NCBI RefSeq assembly: GCF_000621545.1 | Contig: NZ_JHYA01000001.1 | Coordinates: 62,001 to 126,000, forward strand | DNA: 64,000 nt | Direction: 5' to 3' | Source: Anaerovibrio lipolyticus LB2005 | GTDB lineage: Bacteria; Bacillota; Negativicutes; Selenomonadales; Selenomonadaceae | In this document: in pieces, positions 34,327-44,411 of the stretch | Position numbering within the stretch: position 1 is the first letter of the stretch | Layout of the letters: every line of letters starts with the position of its first letter | Notes under the pieces: generated by a model | What the model saw: only the letters and a program-made list of their open reading frames with translations | What the model was told of the DNA's origin: nothing | Database searches by the model: none | Made by a program: the position numbers and the translations under genes

Positions 34327-35085
34327 CTAAAATCTCATTTCTATTCCTCTATCCCGCAGGTATTCCTTCACCTGTCTGATGGTGAACTGTCCATAATGGA
34401 ACACTGAGGCAGCCAATACTGCATCTGCCTTTCCAAGGGTCAGCACATCATAGAAATGCTCCATCCTTCCTGCTCCGCCAGAGGCAATAACAGGAACATC
34501 AACAGCCTCAGAAACAGCCCTGGTAAGAGGTATATCATAGCCATCCTTGGTGCCGTCTGCATCCATGCTGGTAAGTAGAATTTCCCCGGCTCCCAATTCA
34601 GTGCCCTTCTTAACCCAATCTATCACATCTATTCCCGTAGGAGTGCGTCCGCCGTTCACGAATACCTCCCACTTATCTTCCCCCGTCTTTTTGGCATCCA
34701 CCGCCAGTACCACACACTGACGCCCGAAAATTTCTGCGCCTTGACGTATGATATCAGGATTTTTTACTGCTGCAGAATTCACCGAGGTTTTATCCGCCCC
34801 GGCCTTCAACATTTTACGCATATCCTCAGGAGTTCGTATGCCTCCACCTATAGTAAAGGGAATAAACACCTGGGAGGCACAGTCCCTCGCCACCTGTACT
34901 ATGGTGTCCCGCTGTTCATTGGAAGCAGTGATATCCAAAAAAACCAGCTCATCGCAGCGTTCCGCATCATAACGGCGGGCCAGCTCCACCGGATCACCGG
35001 CATCTCTAAGTCCCACAAAATTGGTGCCCTTAACGACACGGCCACCCTTTACATCAAGACAGGGAATTATTCTCTTAGTATACAT
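34327..35085 (-). CDS. hisF: HisF, imidazole glycerol phosphate synthase cyclase subunit
   Basis: A 252-aa (beta/alpha)8 barrel: [19 protein letters not shown] with the catalytic Asp, [25 protein letters not shown]-like VNGGRTPTG, the second catalytic Asp in [15 protein letters not shown], and [13 protein letters not shown]. With HisH it converts PRFAR and glutamine-derived ammonia to imidazole glycerol phosphate and AICAR. The ATG at 35085 follows GAGGAG by eight bases and lies five bases after hisA. Confidence 0.97.
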   Translation of the reverse strand: MYTKRIIPCLDVKGGRVVKGTNFVGLRDAGDPVELARRYDAERCDELVFLDITASNEQRDTIVQVARDCASQVFIPFTIGGGIRTPEDMRKMLKAGADKTSVNSAAVKNPDIIRQGAEIFGRQCVVLAVDAKKTGEDKWEVFVNGGRTPTGIDVIDWVKKGTELGAGEILLTSMDADGTKDGYDIPLTRAVSEAVDVPVIASGGAGRMEHFYDVLTLGKADAVLAASVFHYGQFTIRQVKEYLRDRGIEMRF

Positions 35086-35090
35086 ACTTA

Positions 35091-35822
35091 TCACTCCTCT
35101 GCCCCGGATGCAACCTTGATAGCCTCAGATAAATCAAGGGAACCGGTGTAAATGGACTTGCCAACTATAACCCCTTCTATACCATCCTTTTCATAAGGAA
35201 GAAGTGCCTTAATATCATCGATTGATTTAACGCCACCAGAGGCCACCACCTTTATACCGCTTTCTCTGGCCAGCTTGGCAGTAGCTTCAACATTTACCCC
35301 CTCAAGGGTACCGTCACGGGAAATATCAGTGTAAATAATGGTTTTCACACCAGCCTTGGCCATTTCCCTGGCAAGGGCCCCGACCTCCACGTTTCCGGAA
35401 ACCTCCCAGCCATCTACAGCTACGATACCGTCCTTGGCATCAATGCCAACCACTACCCGCTCACCATACTTGGCACAGGCCTCCTTTACCAAAGCAGGAT
35501 TCTTGGCAGCCACGGAGCCCAAAATAACCCGCTGAACCCCTGCAGCCAAAACCTCATCAATATTTTCCATGGTGCGGATTCCGCCGCCCAATTCCACAGG
35601 GATATTGACCTTGGCAATTATTTTCTTTACCACGTCAAGATTAATGGACTTGCCTGCTCTGGCACCATCCAAATCCACCAAATGCAGATACTGCCCCCCA
35701 AGAGCTTCCCATTTTGCAGCCATTTCCTCTGGCTCGCCAAAAACCGTCTCCTGAGAAAAATCTCCTTTATAAAGGCGTACAGCCTTGCCTCCACGAATAT
35801 CTATAGCAGGAAAAATAAGCAT
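35091..35822 (-). CDS. hisA: HisA, ProFAR isomerase
   Basis: A 243-aa barrel enzyme: [20 protein letters not shown] (catalytic Asp 8), [43 protein letters not shown] (second Asp) and [13 protein letters not shown]. It catalyses the Amadori rearrangement of ProFAR to PRFAR. The ribosome site GGAAGGAAG precedes the ATG. It is located between hisH and hisF in the usual order. Confidence 0.97.
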   Translation of the reverse strand: MLIFPAIDIRGGKAVRLYKGDFSQETVFGEPEEMAAKWEALGGQYLHLVDLDGARAGKSINLDVVKKIIAKVNIPVELGGGIRTMENIDEVLAAGVQRVILGSVAAKNPALVKEACAKYGERVVVGIDAKDGIVAVDGWEVSGNVEVGALAREMAKAGVKTIIYTDISRDGTLEGVNVEATAKLARESGIKVVASGGVKSIDDIKALLPYEKDGIEGVIVGKSIYTGSLDLSEAIKVASGAEE

Positions 35823-35866
35823 AAAATCTTCCTTCCACTAAAGCCTTGCATAATTTGATTTCGATA

Positions 35867-36472
35867 TTAACTCTCAATGAAATTTTTGATAATCAGCAGC
35901 CCCACATCTCCTGATTTTTCCGGATGGAACTGGGTGGCCATCACATTACCCTTGGCTACTGCCGCCGTAAGCTTTTCGCCATATTCTGTGGTAGCAGCCA
36001 CAATAGAGCTGTCCTCCGGCACTGCATGATAGCTATGAACAAAATAGAAATATGGCACCTCTGGTTCATCTTTAAATAAACACAAATCCTTTTGGGCAAA
36101 TTCCACAGAATTCCAGCCCATGTGAGGCACCTTCAACCCAGGAGCATTAATGCGCTTCACCATGCCCTTGAAAACCCCCAAGCCTTTGGCATTTGGAGAT
36201 TCTTCGCTGCCCTCAAAAAGCACCTGAAGTCCCACACATATTCCAAGAAGTGGCACTCCCCCAGAGATTCTTTCCATAATGGTGGGGATAAGTCCGGAAG
36301 CCTCCAAATTTTTCATGCAGGCCCCAAATTCCCCGACCCCTGGCAAAATCAGTTTCTCAGCACCTTCAATTTCTGCCTTGTCACTGGTCACCTTCACATC
36401 ATCAGTAAACTGGGCAAAAGCCTTTTCCACACTAAAAAGGTTCCCCACCCCATAGTCAATAACAGCAATCAT
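35867..36472 (-). CDS. hisH: HisH, glutamine amidotransferase subunit
   Basis: A 201-aa class I glutamine amidotransferase: IAVIDYGVGNLFSVEKAF, ILPGVGEFGACM, the nucleophile in LLGICVGLQVLFEGSEE (Cys), and the His-Glu pair in ATQFHPEKSG. It supplies ammonia to HisF. AAAGGAG precedes the ATG. The 44-base gap to hisA is the longest within the contiguous part of the operon. Confidence 0.97.
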   Translation of the reverse strand: MIAVIDYGVGNLFSVEKAFAQFTDDVKVTSDKAEIEGAEKLILPGVGEFGACMKNLEASGLIPTIMERISGGVPLLGICVGLQVLFEGSEESPNAKGLGVFKGMVKRINAPGLKVPHMGWNSVEFAQKDLCLFKDEPEVPYFYFVHSYHAVPEDSSIVAATTEYGEKLTAAVAKGNVMATQFHPEKSGDVGLLIIKNFIES

Positions 36473-36490
36473 AAATTGACTCCTTTCAGC

Positions 36491-37081
36491 TTAGAGCATT
36501 CCCTTGGTAGAAGGAATCTCATCCGCAGCCTCCGGATCTATTTTTACAGCTGTTCTAAGGGCATGGCCCAAAGCCTTGAATATAGCCTCCACCTTATGAT
36601 GGGAATTGGTACCATACATCACCTTTACATGAAGGGTAATGCCAGCATTAAAGGCAAAGGCCCGCAAAAATTCCTCGGTCAGCTCAGTGTCATAGTTACC
36701 AATCATTGGAGCCATAGGACCGCCGGCATCGTATACCAAAAACGGTCTGCCACTTATATCAAGGGATACCATTACCAGCGTTTCATCCATAGGCAAGTAG
36801 AAGGTTCCATAGCGATTAATGCCCTTCTTATCCCCCAAAGCCTGTTTTACTGCCTCTCCCAAGGCAATACCGATATCTTCCACGGAATGATGACCATCTA
36901 CATCTGTATCACCATTGCAGCCCACCACCAAATCCATACGTCCATGGGCAGCAAAAAGATTCAGCATGTGATCAAAAAAGCCAATACCAGTATCAATATC
37001 GGATACACCTCTGCCGTCAAGGCTGATGGTTAAATCAATAGAAGTTTCCTTTGTTTCGCGGATAACCTTTCCTGTACGCAT
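36491..37081 (-). CDS. hisB: HisB, imidazoleglycerol-phosphate dehydratase
   Basis: A 196-aa monofunctional dehydratase with the metal-binding repeats [19 protein letters not shown] and [16 protein letters not shown], the [10 protein letters not shown] strand and the C-terminal [16 protein letters not shown]. There is no HolPase domain, as typical outside Enterobacteria, so histidinol-phosphate phosphatase must be elsewhere. The ATG at 37081 lies just after the hisC stop with GGAGGAG ten bases upstream. Confidence 0.97.
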   Translation of the reverse strand: MRTGKVIRETKETSIDLTISLDGRGVSDIDTGIGFFDHMLNLFAAHGRMDLVVGCNGDTDVDGHHSVEDIGIALGEAVKQALGDKKGINRYGTFYLPMDETLVMVSLDISGRPFLVYDAGGPMAPMIGNYDTELTEEFLRAFAFNAGITLHVKVMYGTNSHHKVEAIFKALGHALRTAVKIDPEAADEIPSTKGML

Positions 37082-37082
37082 A

Positions 37083-38153
37083 TTAATTCTGCTCCTCCAC
37101 AAAGGCCTTTACAGCCTTAAATACAGCGTCATTTTCATCACGATTGCCCATGGATATTCTCAGGGCATTTTCCAAAAGAGGTGCCTTGCCAAAGCTCCTG
37201 ATACCTATGCCACGGCTTTCCAGGTATTCATTCAGCTCCACGGCCTTATCATACTTGACGAAAATAAAGTTGGTATTGGAAGGAAATACCTTGAAGCCCT
37301 TTAAGGCACCATATTGTCCCTCCATTCGCTTACGCTCTGCAATAGCCATCTGAATTCTTGGTATAAATTCGTCACGCATCTGGAATACAGTATCAGCAGT
37401 AACCAAGGTCAGCACATTCATGTGATAAGGCATCATTGATTTGGCAATCATAGCAGTCAGTGGTGCTGCCGCCAGCATATAGCCACAGCGACAAGCCGCC
37501 AGTCCATAGGCCTTGGAGAAGGTTCTGGCTATAATCATATTCGGATATTTCTTCATAAGGCCAATAGCAGTCTGGCCATTGAACTCAATGTAGGCCTCAT
37601 CCACCAAAAATGCACAGCTGGTATGGCTGGCAATATATTCAATATCCTCCAGTGAAGTAAAGCTACCGGTTGGGTTATTTGGATTGCAAATTACGCAAAG
37701 AGCGGCTTTATTGTCATTAACCACATTGACAAATTCCTTCACATCAAGGCTATAATCCTTTTCGCTTAAGCCTACAGGAACAGCCTCCGCCTCAGCAGCC
37801 TTTGCATAAATGTGATACATGGAAAATGATGGCTGTGGAAATACAATTTTTCTACCACGGCCTCCGAAGCAATAGAAGATTTTCTCAATAATTTCACTGG
37901 AACCGTTACCTATAAGAACATTTTCTACACCAAGACCAAAATTCCTGCCAATTGCCTCCATGAGCATTTCCAAATCCTCATTTGGATAACGGTTGAAGGC
38001 CACACGGGAAAGGCGGCTCATCACCCGCTCCTCCACCAAAGGTGGCAGGTTCATACCACTTTCATTGGCATTTACCTTAATATTCCAGTCCCGCTCCACC
38101 ACATCGTATGAAGGCATCTCTGCCAGTTTATTTCTATATTTTAGCTTTGCCAT
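37083..38153 (-). CDS. hisC: HisC, histidinol-phosphate aminotransferase
   Basis: A 356-aa PLP-dependent aminotransferase: the [13 protein letters not shown] start, [40 protein letters not shown], and the PLP lysine in [17 protein letters not shown]. The C-terminal Arg motif is [15 protein letters not shown]. It converts imidazole acetol phosphate to histidinol phosphate. GGAGG precedes the ATG at 38153. It lies between hisD and hisB. Confidence 0.96.
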   Translation of the reverse strand: MAKLKYRNKLAEMPSYDVVERDWNIKVNANESGMNLPPLVEERVMSRLSRVAFNRYPNEDLEMLMEAIGRNFGLGVENVLIGNGSSEIIEKIFYCFGGRGRKIVFPQPSFSMYHIYAKAAEAEAVPVGLSEKDYSLDVKEFVNVVNDNKAALCVICNPNNPTGSFTSLEDIEYIASHTSCAFLVDEAYIEFNGQTAIGLMKKYPNMIIARTFSKAYGLAACRCGYMLAAAPLTAMIAKSMMPYHMNVLTLVTADTVFQMRDEFIPRIQMAIAERKRMEGQYGALKGFKVFPSNTNFIFVKYDKAVELNEYLESRGIGIRSFGKAPLLENALRISMGNRDENDAVFKAVKAFVEEQN

Positions 38154-38169
38154 TTTTATAGCCTCCGTT

Positions 38170-39513
38170 TTATTTCTCAATTTTTCTTATGCGTATTGCA
38201 TTTGCATGGGCCTGTAACCCCTCTGCCTCTGCCAGGCGGATAATATCATCACTGACACGGTTCAGCTCAGGCTGAGTATAGGAAATGAGGCTGGTACGCT
38301 TCATAAAGGTTTCCACATTCAATACAGAATAGTATCTGGCAGTACCACCTGTTGGCAATACGTGATTTGGTCCTGCAAAATAGTCCCCCAATGGCTCTGG
38401 AGAATAGGCCCCAAGGAATACGGCTCCTGCATGGCGCACATAAGGAAGAAGCTGGAATGGCTCCTTTGTAAGGATTTCCATGTGCTCCGGCGCGGATACG
38501 TTGGCCAGCTCAATGGCCTGCATAATGTCCTCAGCCACAATAATAAGTCCGTTTTTATCAAGAGATGCTCTGGCAATCTCCTGACGGGGCAGCTGCTGCA
38601 GCTGCTTTTCAGCTTCAGCCGCCACCTTTTCAGCAAGTGTCTTACTGTCTGTAATCACGATGCTGGAGGCCAGCATATCATGCTCTGCCTGACTAAGCAT
38701 ATCTGCCGCTGTATAAGCTGGATCAGCAGTTTCATCTGCCACAATAAGAATCTCACTCGGACCTGCCAACATATCTATATCACAGTGACCATATACGGCT
38801 TTTTTGGCCAAGGTCACAAAGATATTTCCAGGACCGGTGATTTTATCGACTCTTGGAATGGTTTCTGTACCAAAGGCCATAGCTGCAATGGCTTGTGCTC
38901 CACCTATCTTAAAGATTTTGGATACGCCTGCTTCCTTGGCTGCCACCAGTACATAAGGATTAATCTTGCCATCCTTTGGTGGCACCATCATAATGATTTC
39001 TCCCACACCAGCTACAGCAGCAGGAACAGCATTCATTATTACAGATGAAGGATATGCGGCAGTGCCTCCAGGTACATAGATCCCAACCCTGTCCAAAGGA
39101 ATTACAGACTGTCCCAAAAGGGAGCCCTGTCCACGGTATGTCATCCAGGAGTTAGGCTTCTGTTCCTGATGATACTGACGAACATTGGCAGCAGCTCTCT
39201 TCAGTGATTCCACAATCTCAGGGTCAGCAGCTTCATAAGCGGCCTCATATTCATCATCAGTAACCAAAAATTCAGCTGCGGTAAATTCGGTACGGTCAAT
39301 GAGCTTGGTATATTTTATAACGGCCTTATCTCCTTCAGCCCTTACTTCGTTTACAATCATATCAACGATTTCAGCGGCAGTCATATCACGGCCAAATAGC
39401 TTCTTATTTGCCTCACGAATTTTAGGATTAAGCTCCACCTGATCAAAGGCAGGCTTCTTAAGCATCCTTTCCACATTAATAAGTCCGGTGTCCTTTACAT
39501 TTACTATCTGCAT
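38170..39513 (-). CDS. hisD: HisD, histidinol dehydrogenase
   Basis: A 447-aa enzyme: [56 protein letters not shown], the zinc/catalytic region [30 protein letters not shown], and [13 protein letters not shown]. It performs the last two NAD-dependent oxidations to histidine. A few residues longer than the usual ~430. GGGGGG lies before the ATG. Confidence 0.97.
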   Translation of the reverse strand: MQIVNVKDTGLINVERMLKKPAFDQVELNPKIREANKKLFGRDMTAAEIVDMIVNEVRAEGDKAVIKYTKLIDRTEFTAAEFLVTDDEYEAAYEAADPEIVESLKRAAANVRQYHQEQKPNSWMTYRGQGSLLGQSVIPLDRVGIYVPGGTAAYPSSVIMNAVPAAVAGVGEIIMMVPPKDGKINPYVLVAAKEAGVSKIFKIGGAQAIAAMAFGTETIPRVDKITGPGNIFVTLAKKAVYGHCDIDMLAGPSEILIVADETADPAYTAADMLSQAEHDMLASSIVITDSKTLAEKVAAEAEKQLQQLPRQEIARASLDKNGLIIVAEDIMQAIELANVSAPEHMEILTKEPFQLLPYVRHAGAVFLGAYSPEPLGDYFAGPNHVLPTGGTARYYSVLNVETFMKRTSLISYTQPELNRVSDDIIRLAEAEGLQAHANAIRIRKIEK

Positions 39514-39528
39514 TACTATCCCCCCGAA

Positions 39529-40188
39529 TTATTTGGCCATTTCCAATATCTTACGCAAATCCTCAGTAAGCTGATGAATGCGATCAAATTTCAATTTAAA
39601 GCTAACTCTATTACAAATGAGGCGGGCAGTGGCATCCATTATAAATGCAATTTCCTCCAGATTGTTTTCCCGGAGGGTGGTGCCTGTCTCAACTATATCC
39701 ACAATACTCTCGGAAAGTCCTACTATAGGCCCCAGCTCGATGGAACCATTCAATTTGATGAACTCCATCTGCATTCCCTTGCTGTTGAAAAACTTTTCCG
39801 CAATATGTGGGAACTTGGTGGCCACTCTGGTATGAGCATAATCTGATAGCTTAGCACGTTTATTATTCTTATCTACAGCCATCATTAAATGGCATTTGCC
39901 AAAGCCCAAATCCAAAAGCTCATAAACATCCTTTCCGGATTCCAGCAATACATCCTTTCCAATAACGCCTATATCAGCAGCACCGTACTCGACATAGGTG
40001 GGAACATCAGCTGTTTTGCTGATAATAAACCGAATCTTTTTTTCTTCGTTGGTAATAATCAGCTTTCTGGATTTTTCACTCAAATCCTCCGCAGTATATC
40101 CTATCTTGGCAAGAAGGTCCGCAGATAATCCGAAGAGCTTCCCCTTGGGAAGGGCTATAGTCAAGTATTCCATATTATTTGAAGTCAT
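39529..40188 (-). CDS. hisG: HisG, ATP phosphoribosyltransferase (short form)
   Basis: A 219-aa HisG of the short class: YLTIALPKGKLF, ADVPTYVEYGAADIGVIGKD, GFGKCHLMMAVD and the PRPP loop IVDIVETGTTLRENNLEEI. It lacks the C-terminal regulatory ACT-like domain, so it should depend on HisZ, which is encoded at 25.9-27.1 kb. It is the first gene of the his operon, with GGAGG before the ATG and a promoter/operator 50-95 bases upstream. Confidence 0.96.
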   Translation of the reverse strand: MTSNNMEYLTIALPKGKLFGLSADLLAKIGYTAEDLSEKSRKLIITNEEKKIRFIISKTADVPTYVEYGAADIGVIGKDVLLESGKDVYELLDLGFGKCHLMMAVDKNNKRAKLSDYAHTRVATKFPHIAEKFFNSKGMQMEFIKLNGSIELGPIVGLSESIVDIVETGTTLRENNLEEIAFIMDATARLICNRVSFKLKFDRIHQLTEDLRKILEMAK

Positions 40189-40239
40189 AAGCGTTCCTCC
40201 ATTTGCCTAAAACGTTTTTATTCTTTATCTCGTTAAAGT

Positions 40240-40283
40240 ATTAACATGTTAATTATACTAACACATTACCTATTTACCGTCAA
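40240..40283 (-). promoter_or_regulatory. his operon promoter with overlapping palindromic operator
   Basis: On the minus strand TTGACG (40278-40283), a 17-base spacer and TAGTAT (40255-40260) form the promoter; TATAAT is also present three bases further on. Immediately downstream is the perfect 14-bp palindrome ATTAACATGTTAAT (40240-40253), which would cover the transcription start. It is the obvious repressor site of the operon. No T-box or leader peptide is seen. Confidence 0.7.
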
Positions 40284-40330
40284 TATATATTTTACAGCTA
40301 TTTAAAAAAATGAGCTATTTCCATTACCTA

Positions 40331-40361
40331 AAAAATCAGCCCCCTGCCAAAGCAGGGGGCT
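40331..40361 (-). terminator. Intrinsic terminator of the symporter gene
   Basis: A perfect 10-bp GC-rich stem (AGCCCCCTGC / GCAGGGGGCT) with a 4-base loop and a minus-strand T run. Confidence 0.95.
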
Positions 40362-40381
40362 CACATTTTTAAATAAGACTT

Positions 40382-41578
40382 TTACTTGCCTTCTTCACTC
40401 GCATTAACAACAACAGCAACAGCACCATCACCGGTGATGTTAACACAAGTACGGAACATATCCAGTACACGGTCAATACCAGCTACAAGAGCAAGACCCT
40501 CGAGAGGAAGACCTACAGACTGGAGAACCATTGCCAGCATGATAAGACCAGCACCTGGAACACCGGCAGTACCAATGGATGCCAAGGTACCAGTTAAAAC
40601 AACCATCATCATCTGTTCAAAGCCAAGTGGAACACCATATACGTTGGCAACGAACAGAGTACAAACACCCATGTAGAGAGCAGTACCATCCATGTTCAGG
40701 GTAGCACCCAAAGGAAGTACGAAGGACGCAATTTCGCGTTTTACTCCCAGCTTCTCCTGACAGTTCTTCATGTTTACAGGCAAAGCTGCAGCAGAGGAAC
40801 AAGTGGTAAATGCAATCATCATCTGCTCAGACATACCCTTGAAGAAATCGATAGGGCTGTGATTGCCGAAAATACGTGCCATGGTTGAATAAACACCAAC
40901 AGCGTGAATAGTACAACCTATAGCTACGCAGATGATAACGGTAAGCAATGGAAGCAATACCTTAGGACCATTTGCAGCTACTACAGGAAGCAGTAAGCAG
41001 AATACACCGATAGGAGCAAGATCCATTACAATAGCGATAACCTTGTAGCAAACCTCAGCACCTGCATCGAAGAACTTGATGAGAAGCTCCGCCCTCTCAC
41101 CACCTACTTTTACGATACCTACACCAATGAAGAGCGCAAATACGATAGTTGGCAGAATAGCGGCTTTAGCCATAGAATCAATAGGATTAGAAGGAATCAT
41201 GTCAAGGAACACCTGCATAATATAAGGAGCTTCCTTAACCTTTGGCTGTGCACCGGCTACGAAGTCAGCACCTACACCAGGACCAACAAGACCAGCTACC
41301 ACGAAACCGATGGTGATGGCAATAGCGGTGGTAAAGAGATAAATACCTACTGTCTTGAAACCGATACGGCCCAACTTTTTGGTATCACCTAAGCTGGTAA
41401 TACCCACAACCAGGGAGAAGAATACAACTGGTACGATCATCATCTTGATCAGATTGATGAACATAGTACCAATTGGTGCAATCCACCATTTAATGAATGG
41501 CAGACCTGCTTCACCGGCAATCAAACCGACAACTACGGAGAGAACCAGTGAAATGAAGATTTTTACTGATAAGTTCAT
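40382..41578 (-). CDS. Dicarboxylate/amino acid:cation symporter (DAACS family)
   Basis: A 398-aa membrane transporter of the GltP/DctA family: an N-terminal SLVLSVVVGLIAG helix, FINLIKMMIVPVVFFSLVVG, the serine-rich hairpin FTTCSSAAALPVNM, LPLGATLNMDGTALYMG and the GVPGAGLIMLAMVL loop, and DRVLDMFRTCVNITGD near the end. It imports C4-dicarboxylates or acidic amino acids with sodium or protons. The single gene has its own terminator and AT-rich upstream region. The substrate cannot be fixed from motifs alone. Confidence 0.93.
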   Translation of the reverse strand: MNLSVKIFISLVLSVVVGLIAGEAGLPFIKWWIAPIGTMFINLIKMMIVPVVFFSLVVGITSLGDTKKLGRIGFKTVGIYLFTTAIAITIGFVVAGLVGPGVGADFVAGAQPKVKEAPYIMQVFLDMIPSNPIDSMAKAAILPTIVFALFIGVGIVKVGGERAELLIKFFDAGAEVCYKVIAIVMDLAPIGVFCLLLPVVAANGPKVLLPLLTVIICVAIGCTIHAVGVYSTMARIFGNHSPIDFFKGMSEQMMIAFTTCSSAAALPVNMKNCQEKLGVKREIASFVLPLGATLNMDGTALYMGVCTLFVANVYGVPLGFEQMMMVVLTGTLASIGTAGVPGAGLIMLAMVLQSVGLPLEGLALVAGIDRVLDMFRTCVNITGDGAVAVVVNASEEGK

Positions 41579-41717
41579 TAAAATACCCCTCCTTCTTAGA
41601 TTATGTTAACCTATTAGTAGTATAACATAACAATATTATCTGTTTCAACTACATAATGCTTTTTTTATATAGAAGCATAAATATTAGTTATGTTATATAT
41701 ACTTTATTATATATAAA

Positions 41718-41747
41718 TTGAATTTATTTACAATTCTATTGTATAAT
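41718..41747 (+). promoter_or_regulatory. Promoter of the TauE/SafE-type gene
   Basis: TTGAAT (41718-41723), an 18-base spacer and TATAAT (41742-41747), 27 bases before the ATG. Confidence 0.7.
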
Positions 41748-41774
41748 GACTACATTAGGAAAGGAGTTTTGTCT

Positions 41775-42530
41775 ATGGATTTGGAAATTATGGGATTTTT
41801 AGCCCTTTTCGGTTTCTTGGGAGCATTTATTGATGCCGCCGTGGGCGGAGGTGGACTCATTACCATTCCTGCCCTTATGTGGACAGGACTCCCCCCAGTT
41901 ACAGTTCTGGGTACCAATAAGGTGGCCGCTTCCATGGGCTCTGTTTTCAGCTTTCTCACTTTTATCCGCGCGGGGAAAATGGATATAGCTCTTATGAAAA
42001 AGCTGTGTCCACTATCCCTTATCGGCTCATTTGCCGGTGTGTTATTAGTTCAACATATATCATCAGAATTCCTGCGTCCTTTGATAATTGTTATGCTGGT
42101 TTTGGTATTTTTTTATACTGTATTTAAAAAGGATTGGGGCAAGGATTCCAAACCACAGAAAATAACCGGTAAAAAAATGATTTTATGCCTGATTATGGCT
42201 TTCACATTGGGCTTTTATGATGGCTTCTTTGGTCCGGGCACCGGCTCCTTTATATTATTTTCCTTCATTATGATAGGCTTTGATTTTATATTTGCCACGG
42301 GTAACGCCAAGGCCATGAACTTTGCCAGCAATATTGCGGCGGCGATTCTTTTTACTTATTTTGGCAGTGTGGACTTCACCTATGCCGTTCCTATGGGTAT
42401 CTTCATGATTATAGGTGCCATTGCTGGCTCCAAGGTAGCCATATCCAAGGGTGTAAGCTACATACGGCCACTTTTCATCGTTGTCACCGCCGTACTAATA
42501 GGAAAGCAGATTCTAACAATGCTGGAATAA
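41775..42530 (+). CDS. TauE/SafE family membrane exporter
   Basis: A 251-aa TSUP-family protein with about eight membrane helices in two related halves: GAFIDAAVGGGGLITIPALM plus LGTNKVAASMGS in the first, and LGFYDGFFGPGTGSFILFSF plus GNAKAMNFASNIAAA in the second. The family moves sulfonates, sulfite or other organic anions. AAAGGAG lies eight bases before the ATG at 41775. A single-gene transcript on the plus strand, facing the minus-strand neighbours. Confidence 0.93.
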   Translation: MDLEIMGFLALFGFLGAFIDAAVGGGGLITIPALMWTGLPPVTVLGTNKVAASMGSVFSFLTFIRAGKMDIALMKKLCPLSLIGSFAGVLLVQHISSEFLRPLIIVMLVLVFFYTVFKKDWGKDSKPQKITGKKMILCLIMAFTLGFYDGFFGPGTGSFILFSFIMIGFDFIFATGNAKAMNFASNIAAAILFTYFGSVDFTYAVPMGIFMIIGAIAGSKVAISKGVSYIRPLFIVVTAVLIGKQILTMLE

Positions 42531-42551
42531 GTATAGATGCATATATAAATA

Positions 42552-42593
42552 AATAGACTGCGATAAAATTACACAACTTTATCGCAGTCTATT
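42552..42593. terminator. Bidirectional intrinsic terminator
   Basis: A perfect 16-bp stem AATAGACTGCGATAAA / TTTATCGCAGTCTATT has T runs on both strands. It separates the convergent exporter and GIY-YIG genes. Confidence 0.92.
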
Positions 42594-42594
42594 T

Positions 42595-42849
42595 TTATTT
42601 TACCTTATTTTCTTCAATGAGCTTTAGTTTTTCAACCCTGCTCAATTGTTTTATGTGCCATTCCCGGCTCATTGCTGTTTCCTTATCTATACATTCCTCA
42701 AGATAAACCAGCTTTACGGGAAGACGACCTCTGGTATACTTGCTGGCCTTGCCACTATTATGGGTGGCGAGGCGCCTTTCCACATCCGTAGTATACCCAG
42801 TATAAAGAGTACCATCAGCGCACTCCAATATGTAAGTGAAAGCCCTCAT
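42595..42849 (-). CDS. GIY-YIG nuclease-like protein (UPF0213 type)
   Basis: An 84-aa single-domain protein: [20 protein letters not shown] (the GIY...YIG strands as Y-I-L and Y-T-G), [20 protein letters not shown] (catalytic Arg, His), and the Glu in [23 protein letters not shown]0213/YhbQ members are small putative structure-selective nucleases. Single-gene or linked to the downstream end of the cyclophilin transcript. Confidence 0.92.
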   Translation of the reverse strand: MRAFTYILECADGTLYTGYTTDVERRLATHNSGKASKYTRGRLPVKLVYLEECIDKETAMSREWHIKQLSRVEKLKLIEENKVK

Positions 42850-42874
42850 TTAGCTTACCTGCATATCCAGATAA

Positions 42875-43441
42875 TTACTCAGCAGCCTTAATCTTAATGC
42901 TGTTGATAACCACATCATGCACTGGACGATCCTGAGCGCCAGTCTTGGTGTGACCGATTTCACGAACTACATCCATTCCCTTAACAACCTTGCCAAAAAC
43001 TGCATGGTGACCATCAAGCCAAGGAGTAGCTGCAAGAGTGATAAAGAACTGGGAACCACCGGTATTTGGACCTGCATTGGCCATGGACAGAATTCCCTCG
43101 CTGTCATGACGGAGATCCTTGTGGAACTCATCCTTAATGGTATAGCCAGGGCCACCCATGCCAGTACCGGTTGGGTCACCACCCTGAATCATGAAGCCGT
43201 CAATAATACGATGGAAAATAACCCCATCATAGAAGCCTTCTTCGCTGAGCTTAATAAAATTACCAGTAGTATTAGGAGCCTTATCCTCAAAAAGCTCAAT
43301 CTCAAAGGTTCCCTTGTTGGTATCAAATACCGCAATACGATTTGCCATTTTTCCATTCTCTCCTTTTTCCTTGTCTGAAGCCATACAGCCAGTGGTCATA
43401 ACCAGCAGAAGCATCATGGCCAGAGCTAAAATCTTTTTCAT
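42875..43441 (-). CDS. Exported cyclophilin-type peptidyl-prolyl isomerase
   Basis: A 188-aa PPIase with an N-terminal hydrophobic signal and a Cys at residue 19 ([10 protein letters not shown]), suggesting a lipoprotein although the -3 residue is not ideal. The catalytic cyclophilin core is clear: [37 protein letters not shown] and [19 protein letters not shown]. It folds proteins outside the cytoplasmic membrane. It follows the D,D-carboxypeptidase gene by 21 bases, so the two probably share a transcript for envelope functions. Confidence 0.93.
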   Translation of the reverse strand: MKKILALAMMLLLVMTTGCMASDKEKGENGKMANRIAVFDTNKGTFEIELFEDKAPNTTGNFIKLSEEGFYDGVIFHRIIDGFMIQGGDPTGTGMGGPGYTIKDEFHKDLRHDSEGILSMANAGPNTGGSQFFITLAATPWLDGHHAVFGKVVKGMDVVREIGHTKTGAQDRPVHDVVINSIKIKAAE

Positions 43442-43462
43442 AATCTATGTACCTCCTTGTCC

Positions 43463-44389
43463 TTAACGGCTCTTCAGAGCTTCGAAGCCGTAATCAAGCA
43501 GCATAGCGCCTTCCGTAAATCTGGTATCAGTATCCTTTGAATGAAGGATTACCACCAGCACCTCTTCCCCATCACGCTGGGCCACCGCCATCAGGCAGCC
43601 ACCAGCAGCATCAGTATAACCGGTCTTGCCACCAATGCACCCCTGATAATCAGTAAGAAGCTCATTGGTATTTTCACAATGAAGGGTTTCCCCCTGAGGA
43701 TTTATACTGAAAAAAGTTTTTTCTGGAATAGCTATTATTTTTCTGAACTTTGGATTTTCCATGGCGTAATGAGAAATAACAGCCAAATCCTTTGCTGTTG
43801 AATAATGCAAATTGGATGTAAGACCATTGGCATTCTCAAAATGAGTTCTCTTTGCCCCCAACTCCTTGGCCTTGGCATTCATCATCTGCCAAAACTGCCA
43901 TGCACTACCATTCCCTACAGCCTCAGCTAAAGCAGAAGCTGCCACATTATCAGAAATCATCATCATCTGGGCCAGCATATCATACTGGCGCATACTCTGG
44001 CCAGTATAACAATAGGAATACGGCTTCTGTCCAGCCCAAGGGCTCACAGTAATAATACGGTCATCCCTGTCATCCTCCAGAACCAATATGGCTGTCATTA
44101 TCTTGGTAAGGCTTGCGGGATGCTCACTTTTCTCGCCATTTTTCTCATAAAGGATTTCGCCTGTTTTATTGTCCATGACCACCACAGCATCTGCAGATAC
44201 CTGTGGAGCTGGCGGCATGACCTTTTGTGGCTGTTCCGTTTTCTTATCCTTGCCTTGGATTGCCCTTGCATAATCACTATGTACCACTGTCTTGGCCACT
44301 GCCATGGATGCCACCACAGAAATTACTGACATGGCCAACAGCAACGTAACTGCCAAAACAGTTGTCTTTGTATTTTTCTTAAAAATCAA
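43463..44389 (-). CDS. D-alanyl-D-alanine carboxypeptidase (PBP5/DacF type)
   Basis: A 308-aa low-molecular-mass penicillin-binding protein. It has a signal anchor (residues 10-32), a Pro-rich linker, and the serine protease triad motifs: S93-x-x-K in HPASLTKIMTA, SDN at 146-148 in MISDNVAAS, and KTG at 255-257 in GGKTGYTDAAG. It trims the terminal D-Ala of peptidoglycan stem peptides. It lacks the C-terminal beta domain and amphipathic anchor found in PBP5; the N-terminal segment may stay as the membrane anchor. Confidence 0.92.
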   Translation of the reverse strand: MIFKKNTKTTVLAVTLLLAMSVISVVASMAVAKTVVHSDYARAIQGKDKKTEQPQKVMPPAPQVSADAVVVMDNKTGEILYEKNGEKSEHPASLTKIMTAILVLEDDRDDRIITVSPWAGQKPYSYCYTGQSMRQYDMLAQMMMISDNVAASALAEAVGNGSAWQFWQMMNAKAKELGAKRTHFENANGLTSNLHYSTAKDLAVISHYAMENPKFRKIIAIPEKTFFSINPQGETLHCENTNELLTDYQGCIGGKTGYTDAAGGCLMAVAQRDGEEVLVVILHSKDTDTRFTEGAMLLDYGFEALKSR

Positions 44390-44411
44390 AACCTATCACC
44401 TGTTTATCCTG

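Noticed and set aside
40200-40330. T-box or histidine attenuator leader before hisG
   Set aside because: The leader is only about 50-60 bases after the promoter and has no His-codon run, specifier loop or terminator.
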